The position numbers and the translations under genes were made by a program. This document shows, in pieces, positions 33,360 through 46,190 of a stretch of 64,000 bases of DNA. The first letter of the stretch is position 1; each line of letters begins with the position of its first letter. Below the pieces are notes generated by a model, which worked only from the letters and a program-made list of their open reading frames with translations, had not been told where the DNA came from and searched no databases. The stretch lies in NCBI GenBank assembly GCA_948567375.1, contig OX419755.1, positions 24,991,001 to 25,055,000 on the forward strand, in the 5' to 3' direction. Origin of the DNA: Lunularia cruciata (Eukaryota; Streptophyta; Marchantiopsida; Lunulariales; Lunulariaceae).

Positions 33360-34396
33360 GATACCCAAGTAATGGCATCTGAGCTTGGTGGAGTAAAATC
33401 TATTGAGAAAGGAAGGCAAAGAGTGTCCTTAGATTTGGACAACTTGTTTGCAAAACAAGCTATTGCTACAAAGATCACGGTGGCTACTGAAGCAATGGTG
33501 ACTGAACAAGCAAAAGAAGGGAAGGATGTAGCATTGTGCTCCCAAGCTGTGCTATAGGTAGAGAGCACCCCGGTGATCCCAAGTACAACTCAAGATCACT
33601 CACATAGAAGAGAAAAAGTGCAAGTCTCACAAGAAGAGGTAACTCATTTGGGACCAAGTTCAAGAGGACCTACCAAGCCTATGCTAAACTATCTACCATT
33701 TTCAAGCATTTGTCTCTTACAAGGCAATAGAAGAGGAGAATTAAGCACCAAGTAGAAAAAATTGGCACAATGGAGGAAGAGATGGTAGGGTCACACAGTG
33801 GATTTCCTAGTTGGATACAAACTTATTAACCATCAAGGGGAGGTTTGAATGTCATGTTGAGGAGATGAAGGAGAAGCATAAGGAACAACTAAGTGCTAAG
33901 GATGAAGAGGTATCATCCCTTAAAATGAGAACTAAAGGTTCTTTGCCTCCAAGATTCCAAGAACAAACTTACCACAAAACCAATAGTAAGAAGGCCCAAA
34001 TGCACATCAAGAAATTGTCCATGAGGAAAGGAACAAATCCTCCATGTGCAAGTCAAGCAAGATGTAACAATGGAGATATAATCAATCTGGTATACCTTGG
34101 ATGAGGAGAAAATGAGAGTTCTTAGCGTCATGGAGGACACAATGAATCAACTCAAGACACAAGTGGAGACATTGGTTATGACTTATGCTCACACATAACA
34201 CAAAGCTAAGGAAGTTGAATTTATAAATATATATTTTGGAGGCAAAAGTGTATACAAAAGAACAGTTAACCAAGCTGGCTGACCAATTGTATAAGCATGC
34301 CAATCCTAAGTTCAAGGATTTCCTAGCCAATATCCACAATGAATTTGAAGGGTATAACAACCAAGTTGACAAGTTGATTCAAAGGTGTAAAGGTTA
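33360..34396 (+). pseudogene. Y-element coiled-coil protein remnant (Y1)
   Basis: Open pieces: 33,372-33,557 (MASELGGVKSIEKGRQRVSL) and 33,811-34,104 with KEKHKEQLSAKDEEVSSLK, matching KKKHKEQLSARDEEFASLK in Y2 at 59,930-59,990 minus. KKAQMHIKKLSM equals EKAQMHIEELTM of Y2. Further on, LADQLYKHANPKFKDFLANI (about 34,280-34,340) is the C-terminal end. It is a helical, charged, coiled-coil protein of unknown role with many stops. Confidence 0.6.
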
Positions 34397-34449
34397 AGGT
34401 GGATCAGCAATTGTATAAACTATAAATATATACTTAAGTATATCAAATC

Positions 34450-34620
34450 ACAATCATTGAAATCAGACATCATTGTGGTGGGAGACCATTGGAGTCAAGC
34501 ATCATCATGATGAGACATCACTATAGTGGGAGACCATCAAGTCAAACATCATCAGAGTCAAGCATCATCATGGTAGGATATCATCAGGGTTGGATCATCA
34601 TCAGAGTGGTCCCACCCCCA
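34450..34620. repeat. Degenerate CATCAT-rich simple repeat
   Basis: Imperfect repeats of units such as CATCATGATG and GTGGGAGACCAT. A weaker counterpart lies in Y2 at about 59,170-59,330, so it is part of the Y element and not an independent locus. Confidence 0.55.
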
Positions 34621-35693
34621 AGTCATGATATTTTTATAGACCATTTGTATGATAGTACTGATGTACAGTAGGACATTTTTTTAAATGCCATGTCATCAAG
34701 AACATTTTCCTAATGCCTAGTTGGGTTCATATGACTTGTAGAATTTATAGTAAAGCATACCTTGCAGGTTGCACCATCACGACATTTAATAAAAATGATA
34801 AAGTAGTTGCATTAGCATAAAGTTTCAATGATAAAGTAGTTGTATAACCTTAATTTCTTTAGAGTTAATCAAGGAATCATGGCAAAGCACAACCATGGAT
34901 GCACCCCATATTTTTGTAGAAGGAAGTAGTAGGGGATTCACCCGATGTAATATAGGTTCAATCTTGAAATTCCAAATAATCACACCTTTCTATCCAATTT
35001 GTGAATGCTCAGTCCACTTGCTTGTGTGTATGCAAATTGGGTTTTTTCTTGAGGAAGATGCATGTGGACCTCCAAGATCCTTGGTGTATTGATATCAATG
35101 TTGTGTATATTTCATGATAGCTTGATCAAGTAGTGTTGAGGAATTCAAAGTTAGAATGCAAGTGTTGGAGTGTGAGAAGGCATTCAAGCTTGACCAGGGT
35201 GGTGGATCCTTGGATTTTCTTAAAGGATTGGGGTGATGCATTGAGTATTCATGAGGGATTGTAAAGTACCACATATAATAAAAAGTCAAGAAAGTCACAA
35301 ACTTGCAGTATTACAATGAGAAAGCTTATTGGGAAGGGTAGAATGTTCTCATTAGCATTTCAGTATGCATAAAGTAGATAATTGCAAGGGAGAGACCTTT
35401 GGGGCTGTTGACCATCAAAACAGACTAAAGCATCACCTTTAGGAGCACCATTAGTAGTGTATATTTTGTGGAAGTGATTTGAATAATTTTGTTTTTTGTA
35501 GTGCAATATTGTAGATGGCACTACGGTTGCTAGAGAATGGTTCTTTTGCAAGAGGTTAAATATGTAAAAATAGACAACTTGTGACAAGGTTGACATTTTC
35601 TTGTCACTTCTAGTCATTTTTAAACCATATCCTTGTGGGAACAACCTATTCTTCTTGATTATACGATTAGTACATTGACATTGGGTTGTCCTA

Positions 35694-36490
35694 AGATGTA
35701 TCTACATGGATCTTATTAGCACTCTTTCCATAGTGGACTATGCTCTTACTAGCATATGGAGATGCAATGCCATTTCAACATCAAACAATATGCAATACAA
35801 GGGCAAGAAACAGGTTGTTCACACAAGGATATATGTTTGGAAATGGCTAGATTTGAAGTGAAGTGTCATTATTATAGTCCTTCATTGTTACATATTTACC
35901 TCTTGGGAAAAAACCATTCCAAAAAGAAGGTAGTGTCACCACCATGATGCACTACAACAAAAAGAAAACACAAAATCATGGTCACTAAAGATTCCAACTA
36001 AATTCAGAATGCAATAATTCAGTCCTATACAAAGAGGCTACTTCTACTATTAAGATTCCTACTTTGAGGATTTCTACTCTTCCCAAATTGGCCCTAATCT
36101 GCATTCATTAGTATTCTTTGTTCTTGGGTTTGCCAAGTCTATTAATACTATAGATAACATAAGTCTAGTCAAGGTATTTCTTCAGAAGATTTACAGTAAG
36201 GATCAAACACAGAAGGCCAAAGACCATGAATTACACACACAAGGCCCTTAGTACTCTCACTATGAATATTCTTAAGCAACCACACTACAAATAACAAACA
36301 TGAGTAGTCAGAATTAAACATAATTTAAGAAGCAACAATTGTTCTTGCACTTTTATTCATCTTTGTGTGATTGAATGAATATTAACATGGAGGGGTGGTC
36401 TTAAGTAGTCCCATCCAAAATCTAAAAACTTTAAGAAATATGATGGCTAGTAGGCTGATACTTGTGAATATCCCTACTAAAATTGCAAGT
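35694..36490. other. Unassigned segment between Y1 and the Z remnant
   Basis: AT-rich and without a convincing frame. It may contain the reversed 3' non-coding end of the Z element, since Z is read on the minus strand, but I find no terminus of the GTTGTCACA type. Confidence 0.3.
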
Positions 36491-38400
36491 GCCAAAATTA
36501 TAATTCAAGATTTCTCTATCCTCTTTATCCTATACAAGTCTTTATCTTGATCTCTTAAAATTATTGCCCACTTGCCTTTGAAGGACTATAAAGTCTCCTC
36601 AAAGATTGTTCCTACTTGCTATCTTCTTCAGGTTTATTTCTCCAAATATCGCACTTAGAAGAATTTGAGTATGAGGAATTCTTCAAAATTTCCTATTGCA
36701 AAGAATTTTCTTTACCTCTAGTGATCCAAAGGAGGAGGTCTATTTGCTCCCTACAATCCACTATCTCAAGTAGTAAGGTATCACAAGACTTACTAACTCT
36801 TATATCCCTGTGATCCCTAAGATTTGTAGCTACTTGGTCCATTCATGGATCTTCAAACACTTCTTGTTGAGAGTTTGGACCTACAACTTCAGCTTATACA
36901 GGTTAGTCTTTGTCATTCTCTCTTCAGCTACTTCTTTGGTGATCAATACCAATTGGTCACAAAGATCATCTAAGTTCTTGCACATCTTGATCATTACCTC
37001 CTTTTGTTGGGTGTATGCTTCTTCAATCTCAACAGTCATGTTTTTCATCATTTTGGCTCTAATTGTTGCTCAATCTTCTTGCTTCTCTTAGAACTCAGCT
37101 TGCAGGGACTCCACCTTGATGCTAGTTTCCTTCCAATATTCTTCCATCATAGACTCCAAGGCAATGCACTTAACTTGCTCCATTTCCAATTGCTGATTAA
37201 GTTGAGGATTTCCTCATTTCAATCTTGTAATTTCTCCTTCCAGCCACTTCTGTCTGAAATTTCTTGCTATCCAAAGAGCACTCAATTCTTCTTGTTATCT
37301 TTAGAATTCATCTTCTTGATTTTTTGTTGCATTTTCCAACGAAGTGTTTTGCCTTCTGAATTCCTCCATCTCTTGCACCAATGAGTCATTTCTCCTCAAC
37401 TCCTCCTTGTATATGCCTTGATTTTTCTCCATCTCTCAGTCCCAATGGTCATTCTTTGCATTGCAGGTATACTTTTTTGCATGTATCTTCTTGACCAAGG
37501 AATTAAAGTCCGCAACCCCCAGCCAATTCTCCCTTGTATTGGGAAACTGTTTCCCATAAGTATCTCAACAAGGATCCAACAGAATTTACCACAATGTCCG
37601 CCCCATCTAATGTGTATCTTGGGTGCCCTTTGGATACCACTTCTTAGCCTTTACTGCAAACTCCTTTGGGGACTTTGTCTCCTTGGATGTCTACATGCTC
37701 ATCCTTGACTGCTCCTCGTGTTTCTTGCACTCCCAACTCTGAGGGCAAACCTGGATGTACAGGAGTCACAAGTTGCTCATCCTGAAGGTCTTCTTGATCC
37801 TTGGCTTGTAAGTCCTTCAGTTTGCTCATTGATCTTAGGTGGTGTAAACTATGCATCTTACTTCTCCTATTCTCCTTCAGACTCGGTCTTTGTTTCTTGC
37901 GGGTCAATTCTTCAGCTCCAGCCTCTTCTTCATCATCTTCTTTGTCAGCTTCTGAAGAGAGGTCCACCACTTGAGTGTCTTGCCAGCCTTCTCCACTGCT
38001 CGCGTAGTCTTGGGAGAGTTTCTCTTTCCAGTTTACAGGAGTTGAGTCTTTCTTCACCTCCAAATAGGCACTTATTGTAGCAAACTGCACATTTGCATCC
38101 TGAATTGCCTTGGTAATCCCTTTTCCTTCAAGTTGTGCAACAAAGTATTCATTTATTCTGAAGTGTGTATGAAATATCTTTTGCTCTCCATTGTCAAACA
38201 TGTTAAGCCCCAAGTAAAAATGAATGGCAAGTGGTGCCAGGTAGGTCACTCCTCTGTTTTCCTCTAGCCCCTTGACCATGGCCCAAACTTGCCGGTAGAA
38301 GATTTGAGCTCAATTACTACCTGCTCCTTGGTAAACATGCTCGAAGAAGATACCCTGGTTGATAGTTAAATAGGTTTTATTCTTGGGGTGAAACATAAGG
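36490..38400 (-). mobile_element. Z-family element remnant (second cousin of X)
   Basis: It is defined only by its decayed frame. Homology to the X protein starts abruptly at about 38,400 and the Trp-rich block expected upstream is missing, so the 5' part is deleted. To the right the sequence changes to higher-GC DNA unlike the elements. No termini or target duplications were found. Confidence 0.5.
37644..38400 (-). pseudogene. Z-element HFYLG protein remnant
   Basis: About 38,290-38,400 reads KNKTYLTINQGIFFEHVYQG, equal to KQTTYVMKHQAVFFHKMFAR of X. The open frame at 37,644-38,279 starts MVKGLEENRGVTYLAPLAIH, followed by FYLGLNMFDNGEQKIFHTHF. The phrase LAIHFYLGLN is the clearest link to X (FAAHFYLGLN). 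An acidic linker follows (SSEADKEDDEEEAGAEEL). It is the longest undamaged acidic linker in the window. The coiled coil continues to about 36,600 through stops. Confidence 0.65.
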
Positions 38401-39404
38401 GAAATATAAGGGAGGAAACAAACGCTTGGCGTGCAGGATCTTTGTACCTAAGCACTTTCCAACTTTCCACTTTATATAGTTAGCGCTAGCCTGTTTGCTA
38501 GTTAAATTCAAGACCTTTACAGGAATCCCAAATACGGATCTGTAAACATGTGACATACTTTATGTGTACCTGTATACGTAGGCCTAGTAGTCAAGCATTG
38601 GACCATCTCGTGCTTGCGCCATCTGAAAGCCGAGTTACTCCAGGACTTGCTGCTGATGTTTCGTCCTAAAACCACATGAGATGCATGCTTATCACCAGAG
38701 ACCTAAGCTTGCTTAATGCGCTTCGACACGCTACAGTTGAATGCTCACAAGCAAATCGTGCACTCTTATTCACATGAAGAAACGTTTGGAAGCAAGGATC
38801 GCACAGACAGCGACGCCAACAACGGAATAGTGATAGGAGCTCGGCTCCACGCACCAAGAAAATCATTTACCTCTTTCAGAGCACAAAATGTAACAGGAGA
38901 TCCCTGACTTGGAGGAAGTTAGAAGTAAACTAATATTCATTCTGGAATCCAGACGAATTCAGGATTGATCTGGATTTCTGCAAGTCCACACTGCAATTCA
39001 GCTGCAGGGAACAGATACACATCTGCTAGACTGTCGATCATTCATCTGGTCTAGAAGAACAAACCTGGGAAGGAGTTCCGGCAGCTCTAAGGACCATCGA
39101 GTTGACGGTTTCGCGTGCTCGATACTCCCTCAAGTCCTGGCTGGCGTATCGTTCAGTGTTCACTGCTTAGAAGCAGATCTGCCTTTAGAATCTCGAGTCC
39201 ATTTTTGCCTGGACAAATTCAATGTGACCTCGCGAAATCTCTTCTTCCATTTAAGAGCCATTCCTTCTTAGCTCTATAATGGTTAAAATAATTAAAATTA
39301 TATTTCAGATGGTAATACATGTGGTAGTTGAAATTGATATAATACATATTATAGTCGTTAGTGTTTGTACATAGCGATTATCAGCGGCATTAGTTAAGGT
39401 TAGA

Positions 39405-39462
39405 ATATATATATATAAATATATAAATATAAATATAAATATATATAAATATATATTTATAT
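39405..39462. repeat. TA/TAAA microsatellite
   Basis: An alternation of TATATA and TATAAA units covering nearly 60 bp. Confidence 0.8.
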
Positions 39463-39767
39463 AGATAATTGGTTATTCCATTGATATGCTAGATGCCTAC
39501 TCAAGAAAAATTGAGCAGCAAAGTAGTGAGAATTGCAATTGCAACCTAGAGAGACAAAGCCAGATAGTAAAACAAAGTGTTTCATTAGTTAAAATCTGCG
39601 TACTAGCTTGCTTGTATTCTATTCTTCATTTCATATTCTACATTTGCAACAAAAGAAAGTAAAAAAATATACTTTGTATAGTTTTAGTGCTATTTGTATT
39701 TTGTGAATGATGTGCAAATTTGCATTAGTTCACGTCCATTTATAACAAAAAATTCATAACTTGAATC

Positions 39768-40010
39768 TCACCTGTTAAAAGAACTTGAAGATGTAAACAT
39801 TACTACTGTTGTGGTCTTTCCCAAAACTGAACTGAATTTCCAGAATGCCATGTGCGATATGAGACCACGAAAGATACCTTGACCTGATACGTCACTTTCA
39901 CCGATGATTAGAGCCCATTTATCGGTGCCCAGCCGAACTTTACTGAAGTTGGTACTTATGGTGTATCTGATGAGCTTATGAGGATTGAAGCTCAAGCCCG
40001 AGCAACTCAA
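39768..40010 (-). CDS. Unrecognised 80-codon open frame, possibly an exon
   Basis: The reading MSCSGLSFNPHKLIRYTIST, followed by DKWALIIGESDVSGQGIFRG, has a balanced, globular-looking composition, unlike the surrounding AT-rich noise. No motif is recognised and no signal peptide or neighbouring exon was found. It could be a pseudogene fragment or chance. Confidence 0.15.
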   Translation of the reverse strand: MSCSGLSFNPHKLIRYTISTNFSKVRLGTDKWALIIGESDVSGQGIFRGLISHMAFWKFSSVLGKTTTVVMFTSSSSFNR

Positions 40011-43000
40011 AAGATGAGTAAATTAGAATGTCCAAAGAGTTAGATGAACTTATGGGTTCTAGTTACTAAGAGATAAGTAAAACTATGGGGACGAGATTCT
40101 CACTTGGTAATATTGGGACATGAGGGTCCACAACCAATAGATCACCCTGAAAGATTGGATAGAAGGGAAGCAGAAGAGAGGTATAGAGAAGTTAACCGAG
40201 TGGAGTTGCAATCCAAAGATTGCAAGGCAATGTCAAAACATTACCTTGAATAAATCTAGAAGAAGGGACAAAAGGGAAGATGGTTGTGCCGGCCCATTTT
40301 GCAGATGAAGGTTAATAATTCCATTTACTACTTGTCAAAATCAAACAAGTGAGGAGTAGCTAGATGACTATAAGGAAGATTATAAATCTCATCCAAGTGA
40401 AGAAAGAAAACTATCACTAAACTTACTAATTAAAATCTGCAAACTGATTACAATACACAAGGGAGATTGATAAAAATCTACACATCAGTTACAAAAAACA
40501 AGGAACATTAAAAGATACTCCAGGAACTTTTGGGTATTTCTTTTTATTACACATCTAGTCACATAAAATGAAGAAAGTGAAGAATGGATTATGTGTAGAC
40601 TAGTATGCAGGTTCTAAAGTTATGGAACATTTGTTGCTTAGCCTTGCATCTCCCTATTATTTTTCATGTTCTTGCTGCTTCAAGCTTTCTTGACTATACC
40701 ATTGGTACTTTGATGCAATGGAACTCACTGAAGATAAGATTCATGTGATGGCTTCTTGTAAAATAAAAATATCCATTTATTTTTGCTGATAGTGTCATAA
40801 ACTCCAATCCTTCAAAATTCACTTTTCTCATTGCTTGCTACTCCTTTGATTTTTTTTTGTAGCATTTGTAATTTGATCGTCTTGTTGTTATACCATTTTT
40901 TAAAATTAAATTTAGAATTCTCAAAATTTCTCCCTTTTGATTTCTAGCACTCCTTAGAAACATGTCCTCCACTTTTAGAAAAAATGCATACCGTTATCCC
41001 TTTGTAATCTTTTGAATTGGAAAATTTTCTATTCCCACGAGTAAATTAACTTTTCAGTTTTGAGAGATTTTCATTGGAAAATAAAGGAGCTCGTCTTGAT
41101 TTTGCCTTCATATTAATCTTCACCTCCTGTGAGCATACATACCCGATTGAAGCTTTCTATCATAATAACCATTTAGAAGAGTTATGATATTAAATTCAAG
41201 AAAGAATATGGAATTTTTTTGATCATTATCTTCCTCTCATCAATTTCAACTCCACTAGAAGTGAGATCACTTTACGTCTTTGAATTTAATCTTATAATAT
41301 TCATGCTCCAACTTCCTTTGCTGTGGAAAAAGTTTGTGATTCAATATGAGGTTGAAACTATCCACACCGACCCTTCGATGTCTTCTCTCGAGTACACAAC
41401 TCAAATTTGGACGAGGTTTTACTAGTGAAGAATTTAATGAAGCAGTGCTCCATTATCTTTGTCCTCAAAGGCTTATATTTCTTCCTCTTCTCTGTGTTCT
41501 CCATTTTTTTTTCACCTATCATCATGGATAATAAACCTAAGTAATAGTCTTCCACCTTAAATAATTAATACCATATAGCTTCTCAAATGTCGATGTGAAC
41601 CTTAAGCTTTTGAAAAGGTAGTAGTATCCACGTACAAAGAAAGATAATTAACTCACAAACCAATACAAAGAACCTGCACACATTCAAAGCCACGTCCACT
41701 CAATACTCCCAATTGCCCCTCCAAGGTATTTCTTTTTCCTCATCTTGTATAACTTGCATATGGATAGTAGGAGATGAGAGAAAAGACGTTCCTAGAACGG
41801 TAATCAAGAACTCATTAAATGTATATGAAGTGCTTATAAACAATAACCAAGATATTCTCAAACCAAGAAGAAGAGTGATAAATCCGTAAAGTAGATGCAG
41901 TGAACTTAACAAAGCGAATGTAACTTGAAACAAAAGCAAAATAGCAACATAAAGAGAACATTATATAAAGAATTAGGAACCAACCTGTATTTGGTAACAA
42001 TTATACAACATAAGTTGAGAAATATCATTTAGTGGATAATCTTATACTTATAAACAACTCTTTAACTCAAAGTAAGTTAAAGTATGGAGTTGTCCAAGAA
42101 CCGTGAAATAGAATATGCATATAGATAACAGTACATGAGAGCAGAAGCCCGTTCGAAGAACGGGGGATCTAGAAGATCTAGAACTCAATAAATTAAGATG
42201 AAATTTAAACATAATATGTGAAAATCACGATAAAGGAGTAAATAAATCAGTAAAGGAGATGAAGTGAATCTAACAGATGAAATGTGAAGCTAAGTACAAA
42301 TAAAATGTAAATATTCCGTGATCAATAGCAGTAGGGGGCTGATACACATCAATTAATAGATAAGCGCTTAACAAAGCATGTAGCAAAATAGAGGACATGT
42401 AATTGAGGACCAACCAGCAAAACTTGAAAGATTAAGTGAACAGAAATCGAAAGACCAGGCAGAAATCATGAAACAATCAACAAATGTGGGTTTAGAGGAG
42501 CAAAGTGAGAGAAGAGTGGATATTATCTTGGGGGAGATGGAGCATAGCATCATAGGACTCCATAGAGTATATGGCAGCAAGCGCTAAAGCTTCTTGAGTC
42601 TAAACAACCGAAAAGAAGCAAAAGGTGATCATTACTTTTATATATAAATAATATTTCTATACATAAATATACTTTTATATAGTTTATAATAATGTAAAAT
42701 AATATTTTTATTAAATTAATTAATTTTTATATATTAAAATTTAAATAATATTATTATATTTATTACATTTAGATTAGATGACACTCTCATCAGCATCATG
42801 ACTTCCATTTTAACATCTAATCAAGTAAACCAAAAAGCATTCACGCCTTTCCCTTTGGATCACGATCGAATTTCGTCTCCGCAACTCAATGTTACTCCGG
42901 AGGCCAGCTAGCAAGAAACACGAGCTTAATGACAAATTTCTAAATTATCATAGAAAACCATGTGTATTCCTTCACGTGTATTCCATGTGTATTCCTTGGG

Positions 43001-43083
43001 TCGAACAAGAGAAGATTCTAGTTCTCACTTCACGTTTCCCATGAAGCAAAGTCTTCACTGGAAACTCGAGCTCCGACTAGTAG

Positions 43084-43090
43084 TATATAT
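43084..43090 (+). promoter_or_regulatory. Probable TATA box of PQQ-repeat gene 1
   Basis: TATATAT lies 108 bp before the ATG, followed by TGTGGGATAGGACCTGCC. The same context in the other copy (minus, 56,925-56,931) reads TATAAAT. Conservation of the box and of the sequence after it supports a core promoter. Confidence 0.55.
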
Positions 43091-43197
43091 TGTGGGATAG
43101 GACCTGCCATTCTCAGAGTAAAAAGCCACAATAGGTCCAGTTTCGTTGGCGATTCCAAACTCGTGGAGAAATTTATATTCTAGATCTCGTTCTTGCC

Positions 43198-46178
43198 ATG
43201 GCCACCATGACCAAATTCATGTGGAAACCCATTTGGTTAATCATCGCCGTTGTCTTGAGAACTTTATGCATATGTTCGGCTATCAAGTATATTTCTGGTT
43301 CTGAATATGGTAGTCACGACGAAAGTGTTTACCCGAGAATTCCATCTGTGGTAATTTACATGTCGTTATTGTACGGCTATGGATACTTTGTGTCACAAGT
43401 CGTTAGCGTGTGGATTAACGAGTGTGAACTCAATGGAACTAGAAATCACGCGTTGTTGGTACTTATAGTGCCGGTATGTACTTAGGACTACGAGTGTTTC
43501 ATTTGAGAAGATCTTATGGCAGGGAATTAAACTCACATGTAGTTGTGAGACAAGTCCACAGCAGTTTGAGGATCTGCTTTTGAGATATGCACTTCGAGAA
43601 TCTGATTTGGGACATGCACTTTATTCGTTTGACTTCCAGTGGCCAAATCATGGAGGGGGTAATGGTCTTGAAAACTTGCGATGGGCACAATTCGAATACG
43701 AAATCAGCCGAAATTCTGTAAAAAATCTTGAGACGAAATGGACGTTCGCGACTGAAGGGGAGGTAACAGCGACTCCATCAATCGCCGATGGTGTGGTTTA
43801 TTTTCCAGATTGGAAAGGAAACCTATATGCAGTCAAACAGCATACAGGTGATGTGGTGTGGCAGAAGACTCTCACTGAAATCACAAATCTAACATTTCGT
43901 GGCAACCCTGTGGTTTCTAGAACAACACCGGTCGTTGCAGGGAAGTACCTGCTTGTCGGACTTTCTGGGCCTTGCGTACTACTTGCTCTGGATAGAAAAA
44001 CTGGGAGCTTGATTTGGTCCCAAACTCTGGATACTATGGAATTTGCTCGAATCTCCGCGTCTCCCACTGTTTATGATGAGTACGTATTTCTGAAATAGAA
44101 AGAATTGGAAGAGGAGAAAGTCTAACTTTCTACCAGACCTTAGATCTTTATCAAGCCTTAAGGCCCCGGTCTCGGATCCAGTTGAGATTTCTGTATCCGC
44201 ACAATGACCATAATGGATGGTCGCTTTATTCCCCTCTAGTAAGTACTTAAGGTTGTCTGTTGATTTACTTTCCAATTCAGAGTCCCCTTTAAGACCTAAG
44301 AATGATAATGCTATGGATAAATTTCACACTGATGTGCATAATTTGCAAGATGATGAGCATAAATAACTACAGATGTAAGGCTAACTTTTCCTGGCTTCCT
44401 ATGCGGCTTTCGGTGGACGAGTGATATCATATTCAGTCTGATCGTGGCAAGATTAATATACGATCCGTCTTGTGCAGGCATGTATATATTGGTACAAGTT
44501 CACTCGAAGAGCTACTTGTTGTCGAGTGTTGTATCTTCCAAGGAGCATTTTTCAAGCTTACTTTGGAAAGCGGTGAGATACTGTGGAGGGTCCCGATGAT
44601 GCCAGATAACGGTGGTAAAATTGGCGGGTACTCAGGTAATGCAATCTGGGGCAGCAATCCCCCTGTGGATGTCAAGAGGAGACAGGTCTATGTAACAACA
44701 GGGAATAACTATGATGTGCCTGCCGACGTCGCAGAATGTGAACTAAACTACCAGAATCAAACCAACCCACCAATTCCAGATCCATGTCTCATCGAAGACA
44801 ATCATGTGGAGTCCATCCTCGCAATCGACATTGATTCCGGAGAAGTAGTTTGGTCTAGACATCTTGGAGGATTTGATACTTGGCTCGTGGTCTGTATTTT
44901 GCCTAATAATGCTGGACCCAATTGCCCAACAATCCCTGGTCCTGATTATGATTTTGGTATGTCCCCTATGCTCTTGACTATTCCTGGGGCTCAAAATCAT
45001 AGTACCTACCACCACTACGGCCATTGGGGATCTCTGAAAGGTCGAGATATACTGGTAGTAGGTCAGAAAAGCGGTATAATCTGGGCAATCGACCGGGACA
45101 CTGGCGAAGTTGTATGGTCAATTGTGAGTACCTTATCCAATCCCTGGCATAGAACCTACTGGATGTCTTTTAGTTAGCAGTCTTTTTCGCCCCGTACCAA
45201 CAGTGAGAGATAATCTGGTGTTCGCACCTACAGCCTTAGTCCATGGTACAGTTACTCAGATCTGTAGTTTCGTAAATAGATGCAATCGATACATCTCCGT
45301 GTCTATTGTTCCCAGCAAGTATCGACTTTACTCTGTGTTTCCTAGATTTGCTACAGGAAAACATACGTAGCAGCTTGCGGGTTGTTGAACATGCAGTGAC
45401 AACAGCTAGTGGAATGATGGTTCCCTTTAAGCTCTTACTAAAGCATGAACTTCCACTTTCAGGAGGCTGGTCCTGGCGGTACTCTAGGTGGTTCCTCTTG
45501 GGGTATGACAACTGACGGACGGAGAGTATTCACAAATGTCATTAACAATGAGGCCAAGAACTTCACACTAGTGCCTACCTCAACTGTAACTACAGAAGGT
45601 GGATGGGTTGGATTGAATGCATCAACCGGTGAAGTGCTTTGGTCCAAAGCTAGCCCTGCAGGTGGCTGGCCTGCTGGTCCTGTAAGTAACCTCGTCTGTA
45701 TTCATGCTCTCACAATATAATGAAGTTGGTCTATCCAGAATAAATATCAAGCTTGCAGAGCTCACTCAAGCTACTTGTCAATTGTTCATCTACTTAATGC
45801 ACCAATCCAATAATGTGCTTCGCTAGATACTGAGTCTGCAGTTGGACAGAGCCTTCTATAGGAGTTCACATGGTGAGTTCAGGGTTCCAAGTTCTAAGCC
45901 ATACATCGTGCCATCTGTCCCTGCAGTTGTCTCATGCAAATGGTGTGGTGTTCGGAGGGTTGGTCACGGAACCAGCCGGTCTTTATGCCCTCGATGCAGA
46001 AACAGGACAAGAGCTGAAGAGGTTTCCAACACATGGTCCAATTTACGGCGGACCATCTATAGTAGATGGGTGCACATACATTCCGATCGGTTCAACTAAT
46101 GCTGTTCGAGCTACGGCTTCAATCGCCAACGTTTCAATTCCGGCAGGGCCTTACTCTGTAATTTCTGCGTGTGTATAG
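43198..46178 (+). CDS. PQQ-repeat quinoprotein, polyvinyl-alcohol-dehydrogenase-like, gene 1
   Basis: Five exons: 43198-43350, 43640-44079, 44478-45123, 45463-45681, 45927-46178. All introns are GT-AG, phases 0, 2, 0, 0, and the frame is intact for 569 residues. ATG lies in GCCATGGCC. Residues 9-24 are hydrophobic: a signal peptide or anchor, so probably secreted. The catalytic fold opens with WPNHGGG (52-58). Beta-propeller blades end in PQQ-repeat signatures: LYAVKQHTGDVVWQ (113-126), LLALDRKTGSLIW (164-176), IDIDSGEVVWS, IWAIDRDTGEVVWS (about 399-412), VGLNASTGEVLW and LYALDAETGQELKRF. GYSGNAIWGS (248-257) and TGNNYDVP are typical of the PVADH-like subgroup. Bacterial relatives oxidise alcohols with PQQ or haem; the plant substrate is unknown. 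About 96% identical to gene 2. Confidence 0.88.
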
Positions 46179-46190
46179 TTACATTCTTTG

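Larger units (their letters stand above)
32312..35693 (+). mobile_element. Y-family element, copy Y1 (diverged cousin of X)
   Basis: The right end reads ACATTGGGTTGTCCTA at 35,693, a worn form of the X terminus GGGTTGTCACA. The last 600 bp are homologous to the minus-strand sequence at 58,157-58,760 (start of copy Y2), and the coiled-coil region matches 59,514-59,990. The left boundary is not seen; 32,312 is simply the end of the J repeat. It contains a CATCAT-rich stretch at 34,450-34,620. Confidence 0.5.
38440..42779. other. AT-rich, apparently single-copy segment; no gene recognised
   Basis: 38,440-39,260 has higher GC and no repeat partner in this window. From 39,260 on it is AT-rich. 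A short AT microsatellite lies at about 39,405-39,462. Open frames are short and I recognise none; the most protein-like is 39,768-40,010 minus. No tRNA or other RNA gene was recognised by eye. Confidence 0.4.

Noticed and set aside
34450-34620. CATCAT repeat as a functional satellite
   Set aside because: A worn counterpart exists in Y2, so it is internal to the Y element.
35360-35644. Minus-strand 94-codon frame in Y1, similar to plus-strand frames in Y2 at 58,233-58,473
   Set aside because: The similarity is that of the DNA at the element's end; the frame is broken in Y2 and lies in the non-coding 3' part.
43351-43639. Open frame 43,510-43,640 upstream of exon 2 as coding
   Set aside because: Gene 2 has an in-frame TGA at the same place, and a good acceptor (TTTGACTTCCAG) precedes WPN, which is where the family's fold begins. 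It is better explained as intron 1.
43798-44275. Antisense open frames over exon 2 (and 55,951-56,220 over gene 2)
   Set aside because: They are shadows of the conserved coding strand; the sense frame has family motifs and splice sites.
44743-45024. Antisense frame over exon 3 (and 54,984-55,265)
   Set aside because: Same reason: a shadow of the PQQ-repeat coding exon.
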